NCBI RefSeq assembly: GCF_009905215.1
Contig: NZ_CP047593.1
Location: 124,001 to 188,000, forward strand
Source: Tichowtungia aerotolerans
GTDB taxonomy: Bacteria; Verrucomicrobiota; Kiritimatiellia; Kiritimatiellales; Tichowtungiaceae
Direction of reading: 5' to 3'
Length of the DNA stretch: 64,000 nt
The translations under genes and the position numbers were made by a program. Positions 9,553 through 18,935 of this stretch are shown piece by piece (positions within the stretch are counted from its first letter, which is position 1; each line of letters starts with the position of its first letter). The notes beneath the pieces are model-generated. The model worked only from the letters and a program-made list of their open reading frames with translations. It did no database searches and was not told the DNA's origin.

Positions 9553-12273
9553 TCAGCCGAACTTCAGTTCCAGGCTGAGAATCTGCTTCGGGGTCAGCAC
9601 GGGCGGGATCTCTGCCGACTGCCAGGCCTCCTGCGGAGTTTCATCCAGCATCACCTCGCGCCAGCCGGTCACATTCCCCAGATCAACAGAGACCGGTTCG
9701 TCCGACGGATTGAACAGACGCAGAATCAGTCCCCGCCGATCTTCGGCCTGCTTAAAGGCGGAAAACACTCCGTCTCCCCGCAGTTCCACACTGGAGGATT
9801 GCAACGGCAGACAGACCTGCTCCGCCGGAAGATCCCTGAAGAACATTTCACTGAGATCCGCACTCTGCACGCAGGGACGGCCGTTCAGGAATTTATGATG
9901 ATCCGCGGAGTCAAAGCCATACAACAGCGACGAGACCCAGCACTGTTTTTCACGGAAGAGTTCCGCAGAAGAGGCCTGCCCCACCCGGATCCCGATATGG
10001 AACGGCGTAGAGCGCAAGCATTGATTTTCTGGAGCGGCCCATTCCGGAGCCTGCTCAACGCCGTTTCCGTCCTCTCCAAACAGATCGTTTGTGATACGGC
10101 CTGTCGCACGCACGCAGGTAAAGGCGAGCGAGTGGCGCTCATCTCTCAGGTATTCATAGTCGTACACTCCGTCTGTCAGCACACTGATCTGCGCTTCGCT
10201 GTCTTTGACTGAAACCCAGTCGGAGACGGGCTGACACTTATCGGTATTGAGCCACTCCTGCTCCGGATAGCGCGGGCGAACCACAACATCGAACGGCTGG
10301 GCACACAGGCTGGAGTCTGCATTGACCCCGCTGTGAACCAGCATCCGCAGGCGGTGGTCGGAGGACGCATTTTCAATCTCCGCATTCAGATCCAGCACGG
10401 GAGATCCCCGGCGAAGCGTCAGAAGCAGGCTCACCCGGTTTTCCACAGAGCCGGTGCGAATGCCGCGTTTCCGATCCAGCGATTCCGGAAGCATCAGTGA
10501 ATAGTCCAGGCGCAGGGACTGGCACAGATCATTTTCTTCTTCCAGAGTCACAACCGGCTCTGCGCCGGAAAGATCAAAGGCGTCTCCCGGAATGCAGCAG
10601 TAGGAATCTCCAAGATCCGTCGTATCTTCAAATGACAGCACCGACTCGATCACCTTCCCGCTTTGAAGATCTTCCAGGTCGACACGCCCTGTCGGCTGCA
10701 CGGACAACCGCAGGAATTCATTCTCGATCCGGCATCCGGTTCCAATTTCCGCCTGACATGCAGCCGGAGCGTTCGAGTCCGGCTCAAGCCGGTAGACCGC
10801 ATAGCCGGAAGCCGGAACTTCGGCCGCATAGAAACGGATGGTCAGCTCTTCGACCGCCAGCTGGCCGGGAAGGTTGAACGGAGACAGCGTCATGCGGTTA
10901 TGCTTTTTGGACTCAACCACATGGTACGGCACACTCTCGCCGTTCGGAGCGGTGAGCCGGAATCCGCTGACCTTTTCGTCCAGCGGGAGCCGAACCTGGG
11001 CCGTGACCACTTCGGAACGCGTGTGCGGAAGCGGGTTAACGACAGCCAGCAGATAATGGTCCGCAGCCATCCCGTCGCGGCTGATCCGGTCAAGAAGACC
11101 CTGAATTCCGCGCTGTTTCAGATCCTCTCCCCCGTCGATCACCCGCAGGAAACGGTTTTCATTATCCTGGTGAACCCGGTCCACGCTGCACCCACAGATG
11201 CTGTCGTGAGGATGGTTTTTGATCAGCTCTTTCCACAGGTAAAGCATCATGTCTGCAGGATAGGACTGAGCCCCGCCGGTCGATACGGCCAACGCGGCAT
11301 AAAGCGGCTCCAGTTCGAGTTCAAGAAGTGTCTGACATCGGCTGTTCAGCGCTTTCAGGTACCGACGAGAGCTGAGCGTTCCCTGAAGCAGGTCCAGGTC
11401 AATGCCGTACCTCAACTCTCCATGCACCGCGGGAACGGCCCGGTCACTGAGGTAGCCGGACACGCGATCGATATAGGCCTGAAGCGTGGACTGCGAAATC
11501 TCGGCGGCTCCCTCCATATCCTGCTGAAGCCGTGAAAGAATCGGCAGCAGGTTTCCCTGCGCTTCCAGATGGTCGACCCCGTTCATCAGCAACCGGAACG
11601 GTGTGGTACAGAACGGCTCCAGTTCTTTATCTACATGCTGCAGATACCGCAAAGCCCGCTCCGGATCTTCGGAAAACCGCTGGGCGTTGTTATACCATTT
11701 TGAGAGGTGAATCGAGAACACACCGGAGCCGTCCGGAGAAATCCACTCAAACTCTGCCGGGCGGGATTCGCGCACCGGCGCTCCGTCTTCGCCCTGCTGA
11801 TAAAAATTAAAGCCGCGCCCGAAGACGGCATTCTGGACCCCGAACCGCTTCAGGATCTGGGGAAGCTGACTGATCAGCCCGAACTGGTCCGGCGCATAGC
11901 CGACCATTTCGCAGCGGCCGAATTCGCTCGCGATCGCAGACCCGATCAGCAGATTGCGAACCGTGGACTCACCGCTGGTCAGATGAAAATCGTTCTGAAC
12001 ATACCACGGGCCGACCAACAGATTCCCGCTGGCAATCAGCTCCCGCAATCGTCCCCGCCGATGCGGACGAATCTCCAGATAATCTTCCAGACAGATGGTT
12101 TGTGCATCCAGATAGAAGACATAATTCGGATGCTTATCATAAATCTCCAGCAGGTGGTCGATCAGATCCACCAGCCGCAGCCGGAATTCCTCAAAACACT
12201 GATACCATTCACGGTCCCAGTGAGTGTGGGAGATCACAAAAAACTCTTTATTCTGTATATCAGACTGGTGCAT
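9553..12273 (-). CDS. GH38 alpha-mannosidase
   Basis: A 906-residue alpha-mannosidase of family GH38, related to bacterial mannosylglycerate-hydrolase-type enzymes. HTHWDREW at residues 16-23 supplies the zinc-binding His and Asp. GYAPDQFGLISQL contains the predicted nucleophile D129, and NHPHDSICG supplies the later zinc His. There is no signal peptide, so it should act in the cytoplasm on an imported mannoside. It is first in a minus-strand unit with the variant paralogue and the GxGYxYP lipoprotein, divergent from the sodium symporter gene 156 bp away. That layout suggests uptake and hydrolysis of the same sugar. ATG 12273 has AAGGA four bases upstream. Linkage specificity cannot be read from the sequence. 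Confidence 0.92.
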   Translation of the reverse strand: MHQSDIQNKEFFVISHTHWDREWYQCFEEFRLRLVDLIDHLLEIYDKHPNYVFYLDAQTICLEDYLEIRPHRRGRLRELIASGNLLVGPWYVQNDFHLTSGESTVRNLLIGSAIASEFGRCEMVGYAPDQFGLISQLPQILKRFGVQNAVFGRGFNFYQQGEDGAPVRESRPAEFEWISPDGSGVFSIHLSKWYNNAQRFSEDPERALRYLQHVDKELEPFCTTPFRLLMNGVDHLEAQGNLLPILSRLQQDMEGAAEISQSTLQAYIDRVSGYLSDRAVPAVHGELRYGIDLDLLQGTLSSRRYLKALNSRCQTLLELELEPLYAALAVSTGGAQSYPADMMLYLWKELIKNHPHDSICGCSVDRVHQDNENRFLRVIDGGEDLKQRGIQGLLDRISRDGMAADHYLLAVVNPLPHTRSEVVTAQVRLPLDEKVSGFRLTAPNGESVPYHVVESKKHNRMTLSPFNLPGQLAVEELTIRFYAAEVPASGYAVYRLEPDSNAPAACQAEIGTGCRIENEFLRLSVQPTGRVDLEDLQSGKVIESVLSFEDTTDLGDSYCCIPGDAFDLSGAEPVVTLEEENDLCQSLRLDYSLMLPESLDRKRGIRTGSVENRVSLLLTLRRGSPVLDLNAEIENASSDHRLRMLVHSGVNADSSLCAQPFDVVVRPRYPEQEWLNTDKCQPVSDWVSVKDSEAQISVLTDGVYDYEYLRDERHSLAFTCVRATGRITNDLFGEDGNGVEQAPEWAAPENQCLRSTPFHIGIRVGQASSAELFREKQCWVSSLLYGFDSADHHKFLNGRPCVQSADLSEMFFRDLPAEQVCLPLQSSSVELRGDGVFSAFKQAEDRRGLILRLFNPSDEPVSVDLGNVTGWREVMLDETPQEAWQSAEIPPVLTPKQILSLELKFG

Positions 12274-12330
12274 TTCATCCTTTCATCCGCGCAACCGTAA
12301 ATGTGTTATTTTTGGTACGGTGTTTATTTA

Positions 12331-12350
12331 GTATACAAATTTTGGTTTAC
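12331..12350. promoter_or_regulatory. Candidate operator between the divergent mannosidase and symporter genes
   Basis: The AT-rich divergent promoter region contains a 20-bp imperfect inverted repeat (GTATACAAAT followed by TTTGGTTTAC, seven of ten arm positions matching). It overlaps a second short palindrome centred on GTATAC at 12331-12336. Its size and symmetry suit a LacI- or GntR-type dimer, and the position would control both gene units. No -35/-10 pair stands out. Inference only. Confidence 0.3.
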
Positions 12351-12429
12351 TAACAATCAAAAACTTGCTTTATTCGCTCCTGAACAATTTTATTGTTGGC
12401 CACTATATTCCCAACTAAACGGAGACCTC

Positions 12430-14400
12430 ATGAACGCAATGAACTATTTCGGGCTATTGGATTACATCTTCATGGGAGGCTATCTCCTGATTCTTCTGGG
12501 AATGGGGTTCTACCTGAAGCGACTGGCGTCCCGCAGTCTGGAAAACTACATCTGCGGCGGGCGGCACATTCCGTGGTGGATGATGGGGGTGTCCGGAATG
12601 GCCAACTTTCTGGATCTGGCGGGAACGGCCGTCATCATCTCTTTTCTCTTTATGATCGGCCCGCGCGGACTGTTTGTTGAATTCCGCGGCGGCGCGGTGC
12701 TGATTCTCCCGTTCATGATGCTCTGGGCCGGAAAATGGCATCGGCGCTCCGGCTGCCTGACGCTGGCCGAGTGGAATATTTTCCGGTTTGGTGACAACTG
12801 GGGCGGACGCTTTGCACAGCAGATGATCGTGATTTCCGTCATTCTGTTTACAATCGGCATGCTGGCCTACCTGATTATCGGCGCCGGAATTTTCCTGTCG
12901 ATGTTTCTGCCCTTTTCTCCCATGGCCTGCTCCATTGGCCTGATCGGGCTCGCCACGTTCTATAATATGATTTCCGGATTCTACGGCGTGGTTTACACCG
13001 ACCTGTTTCAGTCCTCCATCATCATCGCCGCGGTCATTTACATATCGATTAAAGCATTCGGAATCACAGACAGCGCCGAACAGATCTCGGCCGTGGCACA
13101 GCAGGTAACCGGCACCGCCGACTGGATCAGCGGAATGCCCCGCTGGACCGTGGATATGCCCAAGGGCTATGAGGCCTACCGCCCGCTCATGGCCATCATG
13201 GGACTCTACCTCGTTCGCACCATCTTCTTCGGTGCCGGCTCCGGCGGCGACCAGCGCTACTTCGGAGCCCGCAACGACCGCGAGTGCGGCATGCTCTCAC
13301 TGTTCTGGACCGTTCTGATGACCCTCCGCTGGCCCATGATGATCGGCATCGCCGTGCTCGGCCTGTTTGCCGTGCACAACCTGCTGCCGAACCACGATGC
13401 CGTCGCACAGGCCTCCCAGCTGATTCAGGCCCACTATCCCGGCACGGAAGGTCAGGCCTGGGACGCACTGATCTCCGGCTTATCACACAATCCGGCAAGC
13501 TATCCCGCCGAGCTGATCGACCAGCTCAAAACCCTGCTCGGCACCGACCAATTCTCCGGGAAACTCCAGCTGCTCAGCAGCCAGGGAACCATCAATCCGG
13601 AAAAAATTCTTCCGGCCGTTCTGCTGATTTCCGTGGGAGAAGGTATGCGCGGCATTCTGGTGATTGCGCTGGTGGCGGCGGCCCTGTCCACCTTCGGCAG
13701 CACGGTCAACCTCACAACCGGCATGATCGTAAACGACCTCTACAAAAAATGGATCCGCCCGAAAGCCTCCACCCGCGAGCTGATCTTTGCCAGCTGGGCC
13801 AGCGTGGCCATTCTGGTCATCGCCGGCTTCTTTTTCTCCGTGACGCTGAAAAACATCAACGACATCTGGGGCTGGCTGATGATGGGGCTGCAGAGCGCCA
13901 TCCTCGTCCCCATGTTCCTGCGTTTCTACTGGTGGCGCTTTAATGGAGGCGGCTATGCATTCGGCTGCCTCGGCGGGCTGGTTGCAACCATCATACAGCG
14001 CGCAATTGCTCCGGAGCTCAATGAAGGCTGGCAGTTTGTCATCACACTGGCCGGCGGACTGGCCGGAGCGATTATAGGAACCTACACAACTCAGCCCACA
14101 GACCCCGAGGTTCTGAAAAACTTCTATCTGAAAACCCGGCCGTTCGGAATCTGGGGAAAACTCAAGCAGCAGCTTCCGGAAGAGGAGCGGATCAAAGTCA
14201 GCAAAGAACATTCCCGCGACCTGATTTCCGTCCCGTTCGCCCTTCTCTGGCAGATCACGATGTTCCTGCTGCCCATGCTCGCATTAATTAAAAACTGGAA
14301 AGGCAGTATCATCACATTTGTTCTGTGGCTGATCGGAGGAATCGGGCTCTGGTTCTTCTGGTACCGCCACCTGCCGAAAACCAATTTCTACGAAGACTAA
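12430..14400 (+). CDS. Sodium:solute symporter (SSS family)
   Basis: A 656-residue inner-membrane transporter with about 13-14 hydrophobic segments. The N-terminal region (LENYICGGRHIPWWMMGVSGMANFLDLAGTA) is typical of the sodium/solute symporter family of sugar and organic-solute importers, driven by the sodium gradient. ATG 12430 was chosen because GGAG lies five bases before it; the frame extends further upstream, but that part is AT-rich and non-membrane-like. The gene is divergent from the GH38 mannosidase unit and is followed within 20 bp by a sulfatase. It therefore probably imports a mono- or disaccharide released by the secreted enzymes of this locus. The substrate is not identifiable from sequence. 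Confidence 0.9.
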   Translation: MNAMNYFGLLDYIFMGGYLLILLGMGFYLKRLASRSLENYICGGRHIPWWMMGVSGMANFLDLAGTAVIISFLFMIGPRGLFVEFRGGAVLILPFMMLWAGKWHRRSGCLTLAEWNIFRFGDNWGGRFAQQMIVISVILFTIGMLAYLIIGAGIFLSMFLPFSPMACSIGLIGLATFYNMISGFYGVVYTDLFQSSIIIAAVIYISIKAFGITDSAEQISAVAQQVTGTADWISGMPRWTVDMPKGYEAYRPLMAIMGLYLVRTIFFGAGSGGDQRYFGARNDRECGMLSLFWTVLMTLRWPMMIGIAVLGLFAVHNLLPNHDAVAQASQLIQAHYPGTEGQAWDALISGLSHNPASYPAELIDQLKTLLGTDQFSGKLQLLSSQGTINPEKILPAVLLISVGEGMRGILVIALVAAALSTFGSTVNLTTGMIVNDLYKKWIRPKASTRELIFASWASVAILVIAGFFFSVTLKNINDIWGWLMMGLQSAILVPMFLRFYWWRFNGGGYAFGCLGGLVATIIQRAIAPELNEGWQFVITLAGGLAGAIIGTYTTQPTDPEVLKNFYLKTRPFGIWGKLKQQLPEEERIKVSKEHSRDLISVPFALLWQITMFLLPMLALIKNWKGSIITFVLWLIGGIGLWFFWYRHLPKTNFYED

Positions 14401-14420
14401 GTTCACAATCAGGATCGATC

Positions 14421-15845
14421 ATGAAAATAAGAACCTCTCGCAAAGCCCCCATCTCTTACGCCATTCACACAGCACTTCTGACCGGAATGCTCAGCACGTT
14501 CGCCGAGTCTGCCGCCCCCCGCCCCAATATTCTGTTCATCTTCACCGACGATCAGCGCTGGGATGCGCTGGGTGTTGTTCAGGAAGAAATGGGTAAGCGG
14601 GCCCGCTTCCCCTGGCTGAAAACCCCGAACCTGGACCGGCTTGCGGCTCAGGGCATGCGGTTTCGCGAAGCCTTCGTGGTAAACTCGGTCTGTTCTCCCT
14701 CCCGCGCCTGCATGCTGACCGGCCAGTACAGCCACAACAATGGACTCCTCAACAACCACACCCCCTTCCCAGTAGAGACTGTGACCGTTCCCAAACTGCT
14801 GCAGCAGGCCGGCTACACCACCGGCATGTTCGGGAAGTGGCACATGGGAGCCCAGCAGGATCGCCCCGGATTCGATGTGTCCAAAAGTTACATCGGTCAT
14901 GGACAGTTCTTGGACTGCCCCTTTCTGGTAAATGGCGTCAAAACTCCGACTCAAGGCTGGGTCGATGACGTTGCCACCGACTACGCCATCGATTTTATCA
15001 AAAAAAACAGCAATGCGCCCTTCTTTGCATGGGTCGGGCTGAAGTCGCCGCATGATACACGGGTTCCGGCACCGCAGGATCGCGACGCCTACCAAAATGA
15101 ATATCCGGACGACAGCCCCAACCTGAACCGGCATCCAATGCCGTTTATGAATGCCTTGCAGGCTGCACGCGGAGCCGAAAGAGACCCGAAATACCTGATG
15201 GACTACTTCCGGACACTCAATGGAGTCGACCGTTGTATCGGGCGAATCCTGGACGCCCTCGAGGCAACCGGCCAGCGTGACAACACCCTGCTCGTCTTCA
15301 GTTCCGACAACGGGTATTACCTCGGCGAGCACTGCAAGACCGACAAGCGGATGGCCCACGAAGAGAGCCTGCGCATTCCCCTGCTCATTCACTACCCGGA
15401 CATGGTCCCGGCGGGAAGTCTCTGTGATGCAACGGTCCTGAACATCGACCTTTCCTCCACATTCCTCGACCTGGCCGGCGTCTCACCGCCCTCTTCGATG
15501 CAGGGAGCATCCCTGACTCCCCTGCTTCAGGGGAACACCCCCGCGTCCTGGCGCACCGCATTTTTCTATGAATATTTCTATGAAAACAACACCTGGCCGC
15601 CAACAGTCACTGCCGTCCGCACCACCACCCACAAGCTGATTAAATATCACTTCGCAGAACCGTTCTATGAACTGTTTGACCTGCAAAACGATCCCTATGA
15701 AACACGCAACCTGTTTTACGAGCCGAAATTCGCACCCCTGAAAAAACGCATGCTGGCAAACTATCAGCAGCAGCACGATGCGTGCGGATACTTTGAGCCG
15801 GAAGCTGCGGACCGCCCCACGCGAGTCTGGCCAAATCACCTCTAG
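14421..15845 (+). CDS. Secreted S1-family sulfatase (CSPSR type)
   Basis: A 474-residue sulfatase with a signal peptide (about 1-32). RPNILFIFTDDQ supplies the paired Asp metal ligands. Cys91 in CSPSRACMLTG is the residue converted to formylglycine, so activity needs a maturation enzyme. FGKWHMG and SSDNGYYLGEHCKTDKR provide further active-site residues. CSPSRACMLTGQYSHNNG and the overall length resemble N-acetylglucosamine-6-sulfatase and related sulfatases, but the substrate is not certain. It should remove sulfate esters from glycans outside the cytoplasm. The gene follows the symporter by 20 bp with AGGA before ATG 14421, so the two are probably co-transcribed. The frame is open further upstream, inside the symporter gene, but that extension is rejected because the signal peptide starts here. 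Confidence 0.92.
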   Translation: MKIRTSRKAPISYAIHTALLTGMLSTFAESAAPRPNILFIFTDDQRWDALGVVQEEMGKRARFPWLKTPNLDRLAAQGMRFREAFVVNSVCSPSRACMLTGQYSHNNGLLNNHTPFPVETVTVPKLLQQAGYTTGMFGKWHMGAQQDRPGFDVSKSYIGHGQFLDCPFLVNGVKTPTQGWVDDVATDYAIDFIKKNSNAPFFAWVGLKSPHDTRVPAPQDRDAYQNEYPDDSPNLNRHPMPFMNALQAARGAERDPKYLMDYFRTLNGVDRCIGRILDALEATGQRDNTLLVFSSDNGYYLGEHCKTDKRMAHEESLRIPLLIHYPDMVPAGSLCDATVLNIDLSSTFLDLAGVSPPSSMQGASLTPLLQGNTPASWRTAFFYEYFYENNTWPPTVTAVRTTTHKLIKYHFAEPFYELFDLQNDPYETRNLFYEPKFAPLKKRMLANYQQQHDACGYFEPEAADRPTRVWPNHL

Positions 15846-15952
15846 TCGGAGACCAGCTAAACGGAAAATCTATCTGTGCAAAAAGGAAAGATCTTCACGC
15901 TGAACTGAACGGATTTAAACAGAAACGGCCCCCAACCCTCTAGGTGCAAAGT

Positions 15953-17716
15953 ATGAAACATACAACATGGATTACAGGAACACTGCTCGCGGCATCCGCC
16001 AGCCTGGCAAATACCGCCGCGGTTCCGGGCGAGAACGCGAAACCAAATATTATTCTGATCCTTAACGACGATATCGGCTACGGGGACCTCGCCTGCTACG
16101 GCAACCCGGTCGCCGACACTCCCAATCTGGACCGTCTCAACCAACGATCGATCTCCTTCTCCAATTATCACGCCTCACCGATGTGCACCCCCACCCGCAG
16201 CGCCCTGCTGACCGGCAAAGACCCCATTCGCACCGGTGGTGATTTTGTCTGCATGGGACGCTCCCTGACGCGCACCGACATTCCCATGGCCTCTCAGTTT
16301 TTTAAAACCGCCAACTACAGAACGGCCATTTTCGGGAAATGGCACCTCGGCAACAATATTCCCTTCCGCCCGCAGGACCGCGGCTTCGATGAAGTCCTGA
16401 CCTTTCTCGGCTCACACATTGCCAGCGCACCCGATTATTGGGAGAATGACTACTGGAACCCGAAGCTGCTGCATAACGGCGAATGGAAACAGTATCGCGG
16501 CTTCTGTACCGACATCTGGTTTGATGAATCCATGAAGTGGATTGAATCCCATTCCGACCAACCGTTTTTCCTCTATCTCCCCCTCAATGCCGCGCACGGG
16601 CCCTACTGGAGCCCGCAGGACCTGAAGAAAAAGTATGAACAGCGCGGTCTCCAGGGCGCGGAAGCCGGATTCTACGGACTGATTGATAACGTCGACCAGA
16701 ACATCGGGCGCCTGCTCCGCTTCCTCAACGAAAAACAGCTCGACCAGAATACCATTCTGGTGTTCACATCGGACAACGGAACCGCCTTCGGCGACAAAGT
16801 GTTCAACGCAGGCATGCGCGGCAAGAAACGCTCCCTCTATGAAGGCGGCCACCGCGTTCCACTCTTTATCCACTGGCCCGGGAACCTCAGTGAATCCCGG
16901 GAGATCAGCGAACCGGTACAAACGCAGGATCTTCTGCCGACCCTGCTGGATCTCGCCGACATCCCCCTGCCGGGTGCAGAATTCGACGGCATCAGCTTCG
17001 CCGAACAGATTCGCCCGGGATCGACCGCGGATTTCCCTGAACGAAAACTGGTCGTCCAGTACGGGAACGACAGCAAGACAGGCGGTCATCGCAAATACGA
17101 CGGGACCGTTATCTGGAATCAATGGCGGCTGGTTAAAAACAATGAACTCTACAACCTCGAAACCGATCCCGGCCAGCAGACCAATGTGATCGACCAATAC
17201 CCTGAAACCGCCCGGGCGTTGCGCGAACACTATGAAGCGTGGTGGGACACCGTGTCGCCATTCAAATACTCGCGGATCCACATCGGCAGCCCTGAAGAAC
17301 CGGTTTCAACGCTCTCGTCCAAAGACTGGGCGTATGGCTACTGCGATGATCCCGGGAACCTTCGACGCGGCACTAACGCGACCGGCGTGTGGCATCTTGA
17401 TGTTCAAACCGCGGGAACCTATTCCATCAAACTGCACCGCTGGCCTCCGGAGTCCGACCTCTCCATCACAGCCGGGGCTCCCAAGTTTATCGGCAAATAC
17501 GGCTGGTTTGAAAAAGGGGCCGCCCTGCCCATCGCCGGAGCAAAAATTAACATTGGCGGACAGACCCTGACCGTGCCGGTCAAGCCCGACGATCAGTCGG
17601 CCGATTTCACCGTCGAGCTGGATGCCGGGGAAACGGAACTCGCCACATGGTTCCTGCTCGAAAACGGCAAGCCGCGCTGCAGCGCCTTTTATGCCCAACT
17701 GAAACGTATTCAATAA
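15953..17716 (+). CDS. Secreted S1-family arylsulfatase (CTPTR type) with C-terminal extra domain
   Basis: A 587-residue sulfatase. Residues 1-23 form a signal peptide, PNIILILNDDIGYGD gives the metal-binding Asp pair, and Cys78 in CTPTRSALLTG is the formylglycine site. FGKWHLG and TSDNGTAFGDK complete the active site. The last 130 residues or so (from about 455, WAYGYCDDPGNLRRG onward) form a beta-rich domain seen at the end of several arylsulfatases. ATG 15953 was chosen because AGGTG lies six bases upstream; GTG 15944 is part of that ribosome-binding site. It is the third gene of the symporter-sulfatase unit, after a 107-bp gap. The sulfated substrate cannot be fixed; sequence similarity to the previous sulfatase is low, suggesting a different position specificity. 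Confidence 0.92.
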   Translation: MKHTTWITGTLLAASASLANTAAVPGENAKPNIILILNDDIGYGDLACYGNPVADTPNLDRLNQRSISFSNYHASPMCTPTRSALLTGKDPIRTGGDFVCMGRSLTRTDIPMASQFFKTANYRTAIFGKWHLGNNIPFRPQDRGFDEVLTFLGSHIASAPDYWENDYWNPKLLHNGEWKQYRGFCTDIWFDESMKWIESHSDQPFFLYLPLNAAHGPYWSPQDLKKKYEQRGLQGAEAGFYGLIDNVDQNIGRLLRFLNEKQLDQNTILVFTSDNGTAFGDKVFNAGMRGKKRSLYEGGHRVPLFIHWPGNLSESREISEPVQTQDLLPTLLDLADIPLPGAEFDGISFAEQIRPGSTADFPERKLVVQYGNDSKTGGHRKYDGTVIWNQWRLVKNNELYNLETDPGQQTNVIDQYPETARALREHYEAWWDTVSPFKYSRIHIGSPEEPVSTLSSKDWAYGYCDDPGNLRRGTNATGVWHLDVQTAGTYSIKLHRWPPESDLSITAGAPKFIGKYGWFEKGAALPIAGAKINIGGQTLTVPVKPDDQSADFTVELDAGETELATWFLLENGKPRCSAFYAQLKRIQ

Positions 17717-17904
17717 CAGCGAGGCCATTGTTATACCATCGTGTCGCATGATCTCCATTCCGGGGCCGATGGGGCGGCGCTGTCCCATGATTCCGGAAAG
17801 AACAGGATTGCCGATCACGAACAAGGATTATCTTGGCGTGGCCGGCAATTTCCTGTCTCGGTGCAAACTCAGAGCGGACTGACCATCAGAGGAACTGCCG
17901 CCCG

Positions 17905-18929
17905 TCAGCAGCTCCCCAAAGCTTTTAAAGAGTGAACCGTCGGTAGTGTCCAGATGTTATATTGGATTGTGGTCTTTGCCCCGGCCTCGTTGATGAAGTT
18001 TTCCGATTCCGCCCCACTGCCTACCCGTACATTCGCAAGGATCTCAGCAGATGAAACGCCCGACCGAATCTGAATGTTCTCAGAGTCGCGCTGAAAATAG
18101 GCCCCGGTGATTTTCACCTGACCGCCCCGCAATTCAACCGGTACCGGTCTGGAGAACCCCGCCTGCTGGAGTTCAATGTTTCCGCTGTTAATCTCAATGT
18201 TCTTATCGGGCTGTCCCCAGAAAATCGTTTTGTAGAAACGAGCGGTGCCGGAATTCTGTCCTGTTACATAGATGTTTCGGCGGGTGCTCGCTGTCTCCAT
18301 GGCACCAGCTGCGTGTTGATGAAGTCGACGGAACCGATGGCATCGATCTGCAACGCCGTTCCGCTGCCGTCAGTGCCGTGTCCAATGAACGTTCCACTGC
18401 AGGTCTTGCCGTCCTGTTCGACGAAATACAGCGCCCGGCGCGCGCCGTACACAAAAGTATGCAGTACATGTTCATTTTCACACGAACCAGAAACCAGCGC
18501 GTCCAGCGTTTGCTGCGTTAACGCGCACAACGGCGGACCATCCGGAGCATTTGCATAACTGGCGCGCCCCCAGTAGTGCGGAATAAACTGCACGTTCTGC
18601 ACCCAGCCTTCCGCACTGTTTCCAAGATAGATTCCTGTGACCAGCGGAGATCCGGCCACATAGTCAATCACATGCCCCGTTGTGTCATAGGTGCCGAAAT
18701 CGATGCCCTGGTACGGATTCACCAGCGTTACATCTTTGGCCCACACGCCGGGCCCCTGTCCCTGAATCGTCCATGGATACTGGATGAAATCCGTGCTGCT
18801 CGCTGTCTGATCCGGATAATAGATGGTTACGCCCCGAACCCCGGCATTTTCATCCAGGCAGATCAGAGGGGTTCCATTCGGTTCATTCTTTCCTGTATCA
18901 ACAGGAAACTGGGTTCCCTCCCATCCCAT
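17905..18929 (-). pseudogene. Truncated, frameshifted beta-helix (pectate-lyase-fold) gene remnant
   Basis: Two overlapping frames encode consecutive parts of one beta-helix protein. The upstream part (18929 to about 18300) reads through VRGVTIYYPDQ, WAKDVTLVNPYQGIDFG and IDAIGSVDFINTQLV. The downstream part (about 18300 to 17905) starts at METASTRRNIYVTGQ and goes on with FYKTIFWGQPDKNIEIN and ENFINEAGA. Joining them needs one extra base near 18298-18303, where a one-base loss in GGTGCC is likely. The N-terminal rungs and a signal peptide are absent, so the gene is also truncated. It begins two codons after the stop (18936-18938) of the esterase gene and is in frame with it. No ribosome-binding site is visible. 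This looks like a decayed secreted glycan-active protein, though a sequencing error could explain the frameshift alone. Confidence 0.7.
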
Positions 18930-18935
18930 GGAAAT

